DNA from: Halorubrum salsamenti
GTDB lineage: Archaea; Halobacteriota; Halobacteria; Halobacteriales; Haloferacaceae
DNA length: 64,000 bases
Direction: 5' to 3'
Assembly: GCF_007671685.1 (NCBI RefSeq)
Contig: NZ_VCNL01000004.1
Span: forward strand, 124,001 to 188,000
Positions 42,453 to 49,843 of this stretch are shown here, one piece after another (the first letter of the stretch is position 1; every line of letters begins with the position of its first letter). The position numbers and the translations under genes are program-made. Below the pieces are notes generated by a model that ran no database searches, had not been told where the DNA came from, and worked only from the letters and a program-made list of their open reading frames with translations.

Positions 42453-42635
42453 CGTGGTCGATATCGTACTTACTGACTAGTCAGTCAAAAACGTTCGGAA
42501 GCGCGGATACGCTTCGAGACACCGTCTCCACTGGGTTCTCCTCGCGAATTCCGAGTGATCTTACGGTAAGTTCTCGCAGGTGTCGGGCGGGCTCGGCCGC
42601 AATCGTTATTCGCCCGTGGCCGGAAGCGTCGTGAC
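42334..42635. other. 302-base divergent regulatory region, MATE pump / TetR
   Basis: Holds the leader frame (42333-42452), the perfect palindrome at 42472-42485, a second short palindrome cttac-g-gtaag at 42560-42570, and a TATA-like gttatt at 42605-42610 about 28 bases before the TetR ATG. Confidence 0.6.
42472..42485. promoter_or_regulatory. Perfect 14-bp palindrome, TetR operator candidate
   Basis: actgactagtcagt equals its reverse complement and resembles TGACTNNNNAGTCA-type sites of TetR-family repressors. It lies between the pump leader and the TetR gene, closer to the pump, so the likely target is the MATE transcript. A second, shorter palindrome nearer the TetR gene might serve autoregulation. 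Confidence 0.65.
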
Positions 42636-43226
42636 ATGGCCGAACCATCGGGGCGGACCTTCTCGGACGCGGACGAGGAGATAATGCGGGCGACCTACCG
42701 CGCGCTCCGCGAACACGGATACGCCGATCTCACGATCAAGCGGATCGCGGCGGAGTACGGCAAATCGACCGCCGCGGTGCACTACCACTACGACACGAAG
42801 GAGGAGCTGTTGGCGGCGTTTCTCGACTACATCCTGAATTGGTTCGTCGCCTCCATCCGCGAGGTCGAGACGACCGACCCCGAACAGCGCCTGACGGTTC
42901 TGCTCGACAAGCTGCTCGTCGCGCCGCAGGAGAACCCCGACCTGTCCGTCGCGCTGCTGGAGATGCGGAGTCAGGCCCCCTACAACGAGGCGTTCGCCGA
43001 GCGCTTCCGGCAGAACGACGAGTACGTCCGTTACCTGGTCAAGGCCGTCATCAACCACGGCATCGACGAGGGCGTGTTCGCAGATGTCGACGCCGACCGC
43101 GTCACGCGGTCGCTGCTGACGATCGTCGAGGGCGCCCGTACCCGATCGGTGGTGTTCGACGACGTGGGCGAGTACGAGCGCGCGCGGGCGACCGCGGAGG
43201 AGTACGTCGACGCGACGCTCAGATGA
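42636..43226 (+). CDS. TetR family transcriptional regulator
   Basis: A 196-residue repressor. The N-terminal helix-turn-helix reads ALREHGYADLTIKRIAAEYGKSTAAVHYHYDTKEELLAAFLDYI (about 23-68), the TetR signature. The helical C-terminal ligand domain has no recognisable specificity. It probably represses the divergent MATE pump until an exported compound binds. TATA-like gttatt about 28 bases before ATG supports a leaderless start. Confidence 0.93.
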   Translation: MAEPSGRTFSDADEEIMRATYRALREHGYADLTIKRIAAEYGKSTAAVHYHYDTKEELLAAFLDYILNWFVASIREVETTDPEQRLTVLLDKLLVAPQENPDLSVALLEMRSQAPYNEAFAERFRQNDEYVRYLVKAVINHGIDEGVFADVDADRVTRSLLTIVEGARTRSVVFDDVGEYERARATAEEYVDATLR

Positions 43227-43248
43227 GCGCGCTCAGGCGAGTCGACGC

Positions 43249-43728
43249 TTAGCGGCCTGACCGCTCGCTCGCAGCGTCCCCGGAGTCGACCTCCAGACCG
43301 CCAGACAGATCGGCCGTACACCAGTGACAGAAGTCGAGCTCCGGATCGACCTCCTTCCCGCAGTTCGGACAGCTGTCGGTCGTCTCTCCGGCCACGTCCT
43401 TCGTCCCCTCGCCCGTGTTCCTCGTCGCCTCGGTCGCGTTCTCCGTCCGGGCGAGCGCGTTCTGCGCGCGGGCGATGACGTACGCGTCGACGACGCTTGC
43501 GCCCCCCACGAGCAGGGTCGGCGCGACGCTCAGCGGATCGACCGGCTCGCCGGCCGCGAGCGCCTCGATCGCCGCCGGCTCGACGAAGACGTAGCTCACC
43601 GCGAACAGCACCGCGAGCCAGCCGACCGCGCGGCGCCACCGACGCAAGTAGAGGTGACCGAACCCGGTCACGAGCGCGCCGAGAAGGGCCGCGAGCCAGG
43701 GCCGCTTCTGCGATATCGTTCGCTCCAT
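43249..43728 (-). CDS. Small membrane protein with C-terminal zinc ribbon
   Basis: About 159 residues. Three or four hydrophobic helices (from LAALLGALVTGFGHLYL to VAPTLLVGGASVVDAYVIA) are followed by a charged linker and a zinc ribbon CPNCGKEVDPELDFCHWC. Similar to many small haloarchaeal membrane proteins with a ribbon facing the cytoplasm; function unknown. ATG 43728 (MERTISQKRPW) starts the family-like part; the extension to 43917 is unlikely. It converges with the TetR gene. Confidence 0.78.
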   Translation of the reverse strand: MERTISQKRPWLAALLGALVTGFGHLYLRRWRRAVGWLAVLFAVSYVFVEPAAIEALAAGEPVDPLSVAPTLLVGGASVVDAYVIARAQNALARTENATEATRNTGEGTKDVAGETTDSCPNCGKEVDPELDFCHWCTADLSGGLEVDSGDAASERSGR

Positions 43729-43855
43729 GCCCGAACTTACCGGTCGGTCAGGTATAAGCCTTCTACCGCTTCGGAATCCGGACGATGTGCCGACCGATCG
43801 CTCACGGCACTCGCCAGCGGCGTTCACGCTCGCGAGCGCTCGGGTGAGTCGCCAC

Positions 43856-45301
43856 TTAAATAGCGCCGTGGGAGCCGCCGTTCCCTCCGGCGCCGGCGTC
43901 GCCGAGCGACTCGCCAACCTCCTCGTCGACCGTCCCCTCGTCGACCGCCCCCTCGTCGACCGTCCCGCTCGGTCCCGCGACGTATCCCCCGACGCTCCCG
44001 CCCTCCCGGATCCGGCCGTCGAGCGCGTTGTCGTCGAATAGGTCCGAATCGTCGACCGACGGCAGCGGCTCGTCCGGGACGGGGATCCGCCACGCGTCGA
44101 GCGTCCCGAGGAGCCGCGTCCGGTCTCCCTCTACCGCCAGCCGGAGAGTCGGCGCGAGCGTCCCGCCGAACCGCTCCCGCTGCTCGGCCTCGGGGAGGTC
44201 GGCGATCGCGTCGAGCGAGTCGCCGGCGAAGTCGTAGTAGTTGAGGAAGCTCTGGACGAGCACCTCCTCGTCGTGGGCGAACGCCATCCACGAGTACGCC
44301 TGAAACGGCGCCTCCGGCGGATTCGTGGCGACCAGCCCGGAGCCGTTCAGGGGGCGATACTCGCCGCCGAGCGCGTCGGCGACGAAGCCGTAGAGCCCGT
44401 CGGGGCCGGTGACGCCCGGCGCGAACGTGTGGACGTGGCTGCAGACGAACAGGTAGTAGCGCCCGTCGGCGACGACGACGTGCGGGCGCTCCAGCTCCTG
44501 ATTGACCTCGGTCGCGTCCAGCAGGGGCGGGCGGAGCTCCCACGAGAGCGGGTCGCCGGACTCCGAGACGGCGACGCCGACGCAGCCGTTGAACTCCCGC
44601 CGGTGAGCGGTCTCCGGGTCGTCGCCCTCCCGCTCAGGGGCGGGCGCGTTCGCCTCGAACAGCAGGTGCGTCTCGCCCGTCGTCGGGTCCTCGAAGAACC
44701 ACGGGTCCCGGAAGGTGTAGGTCATCCCGCGCGACTGCGCCTCGGTCTCGTACCACTCGCCGTCGGGGGTCAGCAGCGTCTCGTGGGTCCACGGGCCGGA
44801 GAGCTCGACCCCGTCCTCGCCGGCGCCCACCGTCCCGCCGTGCGCGACCGCGATCCGCTGGGCGTACGTCATCTCGTCGGCGGTCTCGTCGCCGGCGGCG
44901 GTGTAGTAGAGGTAGACCTCGCCGTCGTCGTACAGCGCGGAGCCGGCCCACTGGCGCTGGCCGAGCGCGCCGCCGTCGAAGACCGGCCCCGCGTCGCGCC
45001 AAGTCTCGCCGTCCGGCGAGTAGAAACACCGGATCTCGGCCACGTCGTGTCGTTTACCGGGGAGCAGCTCGGCCGGCGCCGTCAGCGAGAACGCGAGCCG
45101 ATACCCGCCCACGTCGGCGATCTCGCCGTGTCGGTCGCGGAGCAGCCACGTGTCCCAGATGTGAAGCTCCGGGAAGGGGTCGATCTCGGGGGCGCCCGCC
45201 GCCGGGGCGACGTTCTCGCGCCGGCGTTCGATCGACGCGGCCTGCGCTCTGGTCCACCGCGACAGCGAGTGACCGCCGTCGCTCTCCGGCGTCTCGTGCA
45301 T
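43856..45301 (-). CDS. GH68 levansucrase/inulosucrase-like fructosyltransferase
   Basis: A 481-residue GH68 enzyme. Nucleophile Asp50 in HIWDTWLL, transition-state Asp199 in TFRDPWFF and acid/base Glu271 in ELERPHVVV are all in place, so it should split sucrose and build or hydrolyse fructans. There is no recognisable Sec or Tat signal, which is odd for a levan maker. The tail after about residue 420 carries a tandem TVDEGAVDEGTVDEE repeat encoded by a 15-base DNA repeat (43921-43967). ATG 45301 fits TATA-like gaataaag (45323-45330) for a leaderless start. It is divergent from a TrmB regulator. Confidence 0.93.
   Translation of the reverse strand: MHETPESDGGHSLSRWTRAQAASIERRRENVAPAAGAPEIDPFPELHIWDTWLLRDRHGEIADVGGYRLAFSLTAPAELLPGKRHDVAEIRCFYSPDGETWRDAGPVFDGGALGQRQWAGSALYDDGEVYLYYTAAGDETADEMTYAQRIAVAHGGTVGAGEDGVELSGPWTHETLLTPDGEWYETEAQSRGMTYTFRDPWFFEDPTTGETHLLFEANAPAPEREGDDPETAHRREFNGCVGVAVSESGDPLSWELRPPLLDATEVNQELERPHVVVADGRYYLFVCSHVHTFAPGVTGPDGLYGFVADALGGEYRPLNGSGLVATNPPEAPFQAYSWMAFAHDEEVLVQSFLNYYDFAGDSLDAIADLPEAEQRERFGGTLAPTLRLAVEGDRTRLLGTLDAWRIPVPDEPLPSVDDSDLFDDNALDGRIREGGSVGGYVAGPSGTVDEGAVDEGTVDEEVGESLGDAGAGGNGGSHGAI
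43921..43967 (-). repeat. 15-bp tandem repeat within the GH68 gene tail
   Basis: About three units of gtcgaccgtcccctc (small variations) encode the repeated TVDEG/AVDEG residues. The tail follows the catalytic fold and is likely flexible. Copy number may vary between strains. Confidence 0.75.
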
Positions 45302-45379
45302 ACGCCTCCTCCGCCAGCGACCGAATAAAGCCTTTTCAGTCGGAACGGCGTTCGGTCTGGACCACCCCCCGTAACGGAA

Positions 45380-45393
45380 ATAAAACGTTTTAT
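45380..45393. promoter_or_regulatory. Perfect AT-rich palindrome at the trmB/GH68 divergent promoter
   Basis: ataaaacgttttat equals its reverse complement. Its right half, ttttat at 45388-45393, is at the TATA distance (about 25 bases) from the ATG at 45416. A regulator bound here would block the trmB-side promoter and sit about 50 bases upstream of the GH68 promoter. It looks like an autoregulated operator for the TrmB protein. Confidence 0.6.
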
Positions 45394-45415
45394 CACAGCC
45401 GTGGTAGTTCAGAGC

Positions 45416-45526
45416 ATGGCAGGAACACGCACTGAACGAGATCGGCCGAAACGCGGCGCAGCCAGTCGAACCGAAACGAACCGCCGCAACCGTACGGGCC
45501 GACACGAGATCGCACGCGGGGGATGA
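45416..45526 (+). CDS. Possible 36-residue basic leader peptide coupled to trmB
   Basis: A TATA-like box at 45388-45394 lies about 25 bases before this ATG, so leaderless translation would begin here and not at trmB. The product is Arg/Thr/Gly-rich (MAGTRTERDRPKRGAAS...). Its TGA overlaps the trmB ATG in an ATGA arrangement, so the two would be translationally coupled. No homologue is recognised. Confidence 0.5.
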   Translation: MAGTRTERDRPKRGAASRTETNRRNRTGRHEIARGG

Positions 45527-46599
45527 AGGTGGACCGCGCAGAACTCACCGAGACCCTGGAGGACGCCGGCCTCTCGCCGTATCAGGCGGACGCCTACGTC
45601 ACCGTCCTCGAACTCGGCTCCGCGCCGGTCACCCGGGTCGCCGACGCCAGCGGGGTCCCCGACCCCCGGATCTACGACGTGTTGCGCGACTTGGAGAGCG
45701 CCGGCTACATCGAGACCTACGAGCAGGAGTCGCTGTACGCCCGCGCCAACAGCCTCGACGAGATCACCGAGGACCTCCGGACGCGAGCGAACCGGTTCAC
45801 CGAGGCCACCGAGGAGATCGAGCGCCGCTGGAACGAGCCGTCCGTCGAGCAGTCCACCGTCAGCATCGTCACCCGCTTCGAGACGGTGATCAAGAACGCC
45901 GACGAGTTCATCCGCGACGCCGACACGCAGGTGAACGTCTCGCTCGGCGTCGAGCACTTCGAGCGGCTCCGTCCCGCGCTGCAGGCGGCGACGGAGCGCG
46001 GCGTCCGCGTCAACCTCTCCATCCACACTCCGGACGGGAGTACGGACTCGCTCCCCGACCCCGAGGACCTCGCCGAGGTCTGCTCGGAGGCGCGCCACCG
46101 TCGGCTCCCCTCCCCGTTCGTGGTGATCGTCGACCGGACGCGGACCTGTTTCGCGCCCCACGCCGGATCGACCAACGAGTACGGCGTGCTCGTCGACGAC
46201 CGCACCCACACGTACGTGTTCCACTGGTACTTCCTGACGACCCAGTGGGACACGTGGGAACCGATCTACACGTCCATCGACGACGAGCCGCCGATCGACT
46301 ACATCGACATCCGGTACTGCGTCCGCGACGTGACCCCGCTCCTTCGAAACGGCGACACGGTGCGGGTCCGGATCGAGGGGATCGACACCGACACCGGCGC
46401 CGACCGCGCCGTGGAGGGGACCCTCTCCGAGGTCATCGTCACCGGCGACGAAGACGTGGCGGCCGAGACCATCGCGAGCTACGGCGGCCGGGTCGCCCTC
46501 GTGGTCGAGACCGACGACGGCCCCGTCGAGGTCGGCGGCTGGGGGGCGATGGTCGAGGCCGTCGAGGCCCACCGGATCACGGTCGTCGACGTGGAGTGA
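45523..46599 (+). CDS. TrmB family sugar-responsive transcriptional regulator
   Basis: A 358-residue regulator. The N-terminal winged helix (LSPYQADAYVTVLELG ... DVLRDLESAGYIETYEQ, residues 18-70) and the following coiled segment (NRFTEATEEIERRW) are typical of TrmB. The C-terminal domain (about 110-240) is phospholipase-D-like, the TrmB sugar-sensing fold, and ends in a beta-rich part. It lies between the GH68 gene and the CUT1 transporter and converges with the transporter. It probably controls fructan/sucrose genes. The ATGA overlap with the leader frame is unusual. Confidence 0.92.
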   Translation: MKVDRAELTETLEDAGLSPYQADAYVTVLELGSAPVTRVADASGVPDPRIYDVLRDLESAGYIETYEQESLYARANSLDEITEDLRTRANRFTEATEEIERRWNEPSVEQSTVSIVTRFETVIKNADEFIRDADTQVNVSLGVEHFERLRPALQAATERGVRVNLSIHTPDGSTDSLPDPEDLAEVCSEARHRRLPSPFVVIVDRTRTCFAPHAGSTNEYGVLVDDRTHTYVFHWYFLTTQWDTWEPIYTSIDDEPPIDYIDIRYCVRDVTPLLRNGDTVRVRIEGIDTDTGADRAVEGTLSEVIVTGDEDVAAETIASYGGRVALVVETDDGPVEVGGWGAMVEAVEAHRITVVDVE

Positions 46600-46698
46600 G
46601 CGCCGGTGTGGGGAGGTCCCGTCCGCGCCGAGCCGAGGCTCGCCGGCGTCGAACGAGACGGAAAAATGCAGCGCCGACGGCGATCCGACCGAGCTACG

Positions 46699-47826
46699 TC
46701 ACTCCAGCGAGTGCGTGATCGCGTCGCCGCTCGCCCGGTCGAACAGGTGGACGTTCTCGCGGTCCATCACGATCCGGATGTCGTCGCCCTCCGCGATCTC
46801 CGTGTCGGGCGCGAGGTTGATGAGGAGCTGTCCCTCGCCGCGTCCCTCGGCGCTCGCCTCCACGTCGCGGTCGAACAGCAGGTAGGCGTTGACCTCCTTC
46901 CCCATCGGCTCGATCACGTCGACGACGGCGTCGAACGCCTTCGTCGGCGAGGCCGCCTTCCGGGCGTCCTCCTCTAAGAACACGTCCTCGGGACGGATCC
47001 CGACCGTGATGTCCTGTCCCGGCGAGACCCCGTGTGTCTCGGGGTCGAAGTCGATCTGCGTGTACTGGGACTCGAAGCCGCCGTCGACGACCGCTCCCTC
47101 GATGAAGTTCATCGCGGGCGACCCGATGAAGCCGGCGACGAACAGGTTCGCGGGCTCGTTGTAACACTCGAGCGGCGGCGCCACCTGCTGGAGCACGCCG
47201 CTGTTTATCACCGCGATCCGGTCGGACATCGTCATCGCCTGCGCCTGGTCGTGGGTGACGTAGATGATCGTCGTGTCCAGCTCGCGGTGGAGCCGCTGGA
47301 GCTGCGTGCGCATGTGGACCCGCAGCTCCGCGTCGAGGTTCGCCAGCGGCTCGTCCATCAGGAACGCGTCCGGGTTGCGGACGATGGCGCGGGCGATCGC
47401 GACGCGCTGGCGCTGCCCGCCGGACATCTCGCTCGGCATCCGGTCCATCATCCCCTCCAGCTGGACGATGTCGGCCGCCTCCTCGACGCGCCGGTCCACC
47501 TCCTCCTGGTCGTACTTCCGGAGCCGGAGCCCGAAGGAGATGTTGTCGTACACGTCCATGTGGGGGAACAGCGCGATGTTCTGGAACACCATGGAGATCC
47601 CCCGGTCCTTCGGCGGGAGGTTCGTCACGTCGCGCCCGCCGATCTCGATGGTACCCTCGGTGGGCAGCGTGAGCCCGGCGATCGTCTCCATCGTGGTCGA
47701 CTTCCCGCACCCGGAGGGGCCGACGAAGGTGACGAACTCACCGTCGTTGATCTCCAGGTTCATGTCGTCGACTGCCGTTACGTCCTCGTACCGTTTCGTG
47801 ATTCCCTCTAATGTGACTGATGCCAT
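46699..47826 (-). CDS. Sugar ABC transporter ATP-binding protein (MalK/UgpC family)
   Basis: A 375-residue ATPase. Walker A is GPSGCGKST near residue 36, the Q-loop MVFQNIALFPH, the signature MSGGQRQRVAIARA, Walker B FLMDEPLANLD, the switch His VTHDQ, and the C-terminal TOBE-type regulatory domain (GIRPEDVFLEE). It is the last gene of the order binding protein, permease, permease, ATPase, with a start 3 bases after the permease stop. It powers the fructan-island sugar importer. Confidence 0.95.
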   Translation of the reverse strand: MASVTLEGITKRYEDVTAVDDMNLEINDGEFVTFVGPSGCGKSTTMETIAGLTLPTEGTIEIGGRDVTNLPPKDRGISMVFQNIALFPHMDVYDNISFGLRLRKYDQEEVDRRVEEAADIVQLEGMMDRMPSEMSGGQRQRVAIARAIVRNPDAFLMDEPLANLDAELRVHMRTQLQRLHRELDTTIIYVTHDQAQAMTMSDRIAVINSGVLQQVAPPLECYNEPANLFVAGFIGSPAMNFIEGAVVDGGFESQYTQIDFDPETHGVSPGQDITVGIRPEDVFLEEDARKAASPTKAFDAVVDVIEPMGKEVNAYLLFDRDVEASAEGRGEGQLLINLAPDTEIAEGDDIRIVMDRENVHLFDRASGDAITHSLE

Positions 47827-47828
47827 GG

Positions 47829-48827
47829 TTACTCCTTAACCGCCCCCGTGGTGAGTCCGCTCACGATCTTCTCCTGTGCGACGACGACGAGGATGGCGAC
47901 CGGCAGCACCGCGACGATGCTGGCGGCGGCCATGAGATTGTACAGCACCTCGAACTCGCCCTGGAACCGCAGTATCCCCTCGAGCATCGGGGCCCAGTTC
48001 CCCGGCCGCCCGTCGGTCATCAGCGAGCTGAAGAAGTACTCGTTGTACACCGAGATGAACGTCAACACGCCGGCGGTCGCGACGCCGGGCGCCGACAGCG
48101 GGACGATGACCCGGAACAGCGCGCCGAGCCGAGTCGTCCCCTCCACGCGGGCCGCGTCCTCCAGCCCGTCGGGGATCTGCGAGTAGAACGTCATCAGGAT
48201 GAATATCGACAGCGGCAGGAAGATCGCCGACAGCGGGATGAAGATCGCGTACGGGGTGTTATACAGCGACCCGGCCGAGATCAGCGGCCGCAACACGTCG
48301 ACGTTGGTGTTGAACAGCCGGTTCAGCGGGATGAAGAAGGCCGCCGGCGGGAAGAAGGACGTGACGAGGACTAAGAGCAGCATCGCGTTGCGTCCCCGGA
48401 ACCGGAGCCGACCGAACACGTAACCGGCGAGGCTCCCGACGAGCAGCACCGCAACGGTCGCAATCGTCGCGATCAGGAAGCTGTTGAACACGTACCGGTG
48501 GAACGGCAGCGTCTGGAAGACCTCGACGAACGCCGCCGGGTTGAACCCCGCCGGGAGGAACACGCCGACCTCGGAGAGGTTGTTCCGCGGCGTCAGCGCG
48601 ACCACGAGCAGCCAGTAGAACGGGAACAGCGTCGTGACGACGAAGAAGACCGTCGCGACGTAGAACGTCGCCCGGTACGCGCGGTCCGGGTTGGAGATCA
48701 TCTTCGCGGCCCACGCCTCGATGATGCCGCGGTCGAGTTCGGGCTCGTCCGCCTTGGCCTGATCGGCCATCTCGACGGTCGGATCGGCCTCGTCGACCGA
48801 CTCGCCGTCGGGGCGGTCGGCGCTCAT
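47829..48827 (-). CDS. Sugar ABC transporter permease, MalG type
   Basis: A 332-residue inner permease with six transmembrane helices after a 60-residue acidic leader; the EAA loop is DAARVEGTT. It shares a four-base overlap with the partner permease and lies 3 bases before the ATPase gene. Partner of the subunit at 48824 in the CUT1 importer. The leader is longer than in bacterial MalG. Confidence 0.94.
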   Translation of the reverse strand: MSADRPDGESVDEADPTVEMADQAKADEPELDRGIIEAWAAKMISNPDRAYRATFYVATVFFVVTTLFPFYWLLVVALTPRNNLSEVGVFLPAGFNPAAFVEVFQTLPFHRYVFNSFLIATIATVAVLLVGSLAGYVFGRLRFRGRNAMLLLVLVTSFFPPAAFFIPLNRLFNTNVDVLRPLISAGSLYNTPYAIFIPLSAIFLPLSIFILMTFYSQIPDGLEDAARVEGTTRLGALFRVIVPLSAPGVATAGVLTFISVYNEYFFSSLMTDGRPGNWAPMLEGILRFQGEFEVLYNLMAAASIVAVLPVAILVVVAQEKIVSGLTTGAVKE

Positions 48828-49831
48828 GCCACACCCCCGTTGCTGTTACGCAGCGCAAGCAGGTACGCGACCACGAATCCGCTGATGACGACCGCGGTCA
48901 GGAACGCCACCGCGGAAGCGGTCGCCCAGCGCCGACTGTTCTGGAGCGCGATGATTACGAGGCAGGTCAGCGACGGCACCGTCTCACAGCCCGCCGTGGC
49001 GTCGATCAGCCCGTAGATGCGCATCGCGTCCATCGTCCGGAACAGCATCGCGACGAGCAGCGCCGGCGCCACGAGCGGCAGGGTGATGTACCGGAACCGC
49101 TGCCACGGCGAGGCGCCCGACACCTTCGCCACGTCGTAGAGCCCGCGATCGATGCTCTGGAGCCCCGCCAGAATGAGCAGCGCCATGAACGCCGTCGTCT
49201 TCCAGATGTCGGCGACCAACACGATCATGAACGAGTCAGAGCTGCTCGACAGCGGGTTGTCGCCGAACACGCCGAGCCACTGCATGAACTCGGTCCCGAA
49301 GCCGATGGTCGGGTTGAACAGGAGGAAGAAGATCATTCCCTGAATGACGATGGGGATGGCCCACGGGATGATGATCGACACCCGGACCCACCGGCGACCG
49401 TAGAAGTCCTGATCGAGCACGAGGGCCTGTCCGAACCCGATCAGCGTCTCGAACAGGACGCTCAAGATCGCGAACGCCAGCGTGACGAACAGCGCCTGCT
49501 GGAGGAACGGCGCCCCGAACGTCACGAACGGGAACGAGTCCGTGGTCGATATCGAGATGAACTGCTGCGTGAAGTTCGTGTCGCCGGTCAGCAGGTCGAC
49601 GTAGTTGTCGAGGCCGATGAACTCGCCGAACGGGTCGGCCGACGCCACGGCGTCCGCGAGCAGTGAGAACCGGAACGTCTCGATCAGCGGGTAGAACGCG
49701 ACGACCGCGAGCAGCAGGAATGCGGGAGCTAACAGGACGTAGGCGTACACCTCCTCGCTCTGCGTCTCCAGCCAGTTGAGCGGCCGGGCGAGCAGCGAAC
49801 CCCCCTCGTCCGCTCGCGTGTCGGTTGACAT
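48824..49831 (-). CDS. Sugar ABC transporter permease, MalF type
   Basis: A 335-residue permease with six transmembrane helices; the EAA-loop region reads YDVAKVSGASPWQRF, a variant of the EAA motif. A cytoplasmic leader precedes the helices. Gene order (after the binding protein, before the second permease) fits MalF. Translationally coupled to the next permease by a four-base overlap. Confidence 0.94.
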   Translation of the reverse strand: MSTDTRADEGGSLLARPLNWLETQSEEVYAYVLLAPAFLLLAVVAFYPLIETFRFSLLADAVASADPFGEFIGLDNYVDLLTGDTNFTQQFISISTTDSFPFVTFGAPFLQQALFVTLAFAILSVLFETLIGFGQALVLDQDFYGRRWVRVSIIIPWAIPIVIQGMIFFLLFNPTIGFGTEFMQWLGVFGDNPLSSSSDSFMIVLVADIWKTTAFMALLILAGLQSIDRGLYDVAKVSGASPWQRFRYITLPLVAPALLVAMLFRTMDAMRIYGLIDATAGCETVPSLTCLVIIALQNSRRWATASAVAFLTAVVISGFVVAYLLALRNSNGGVA

Positions 49832-49843
49832 GCTCGTCCCTCG

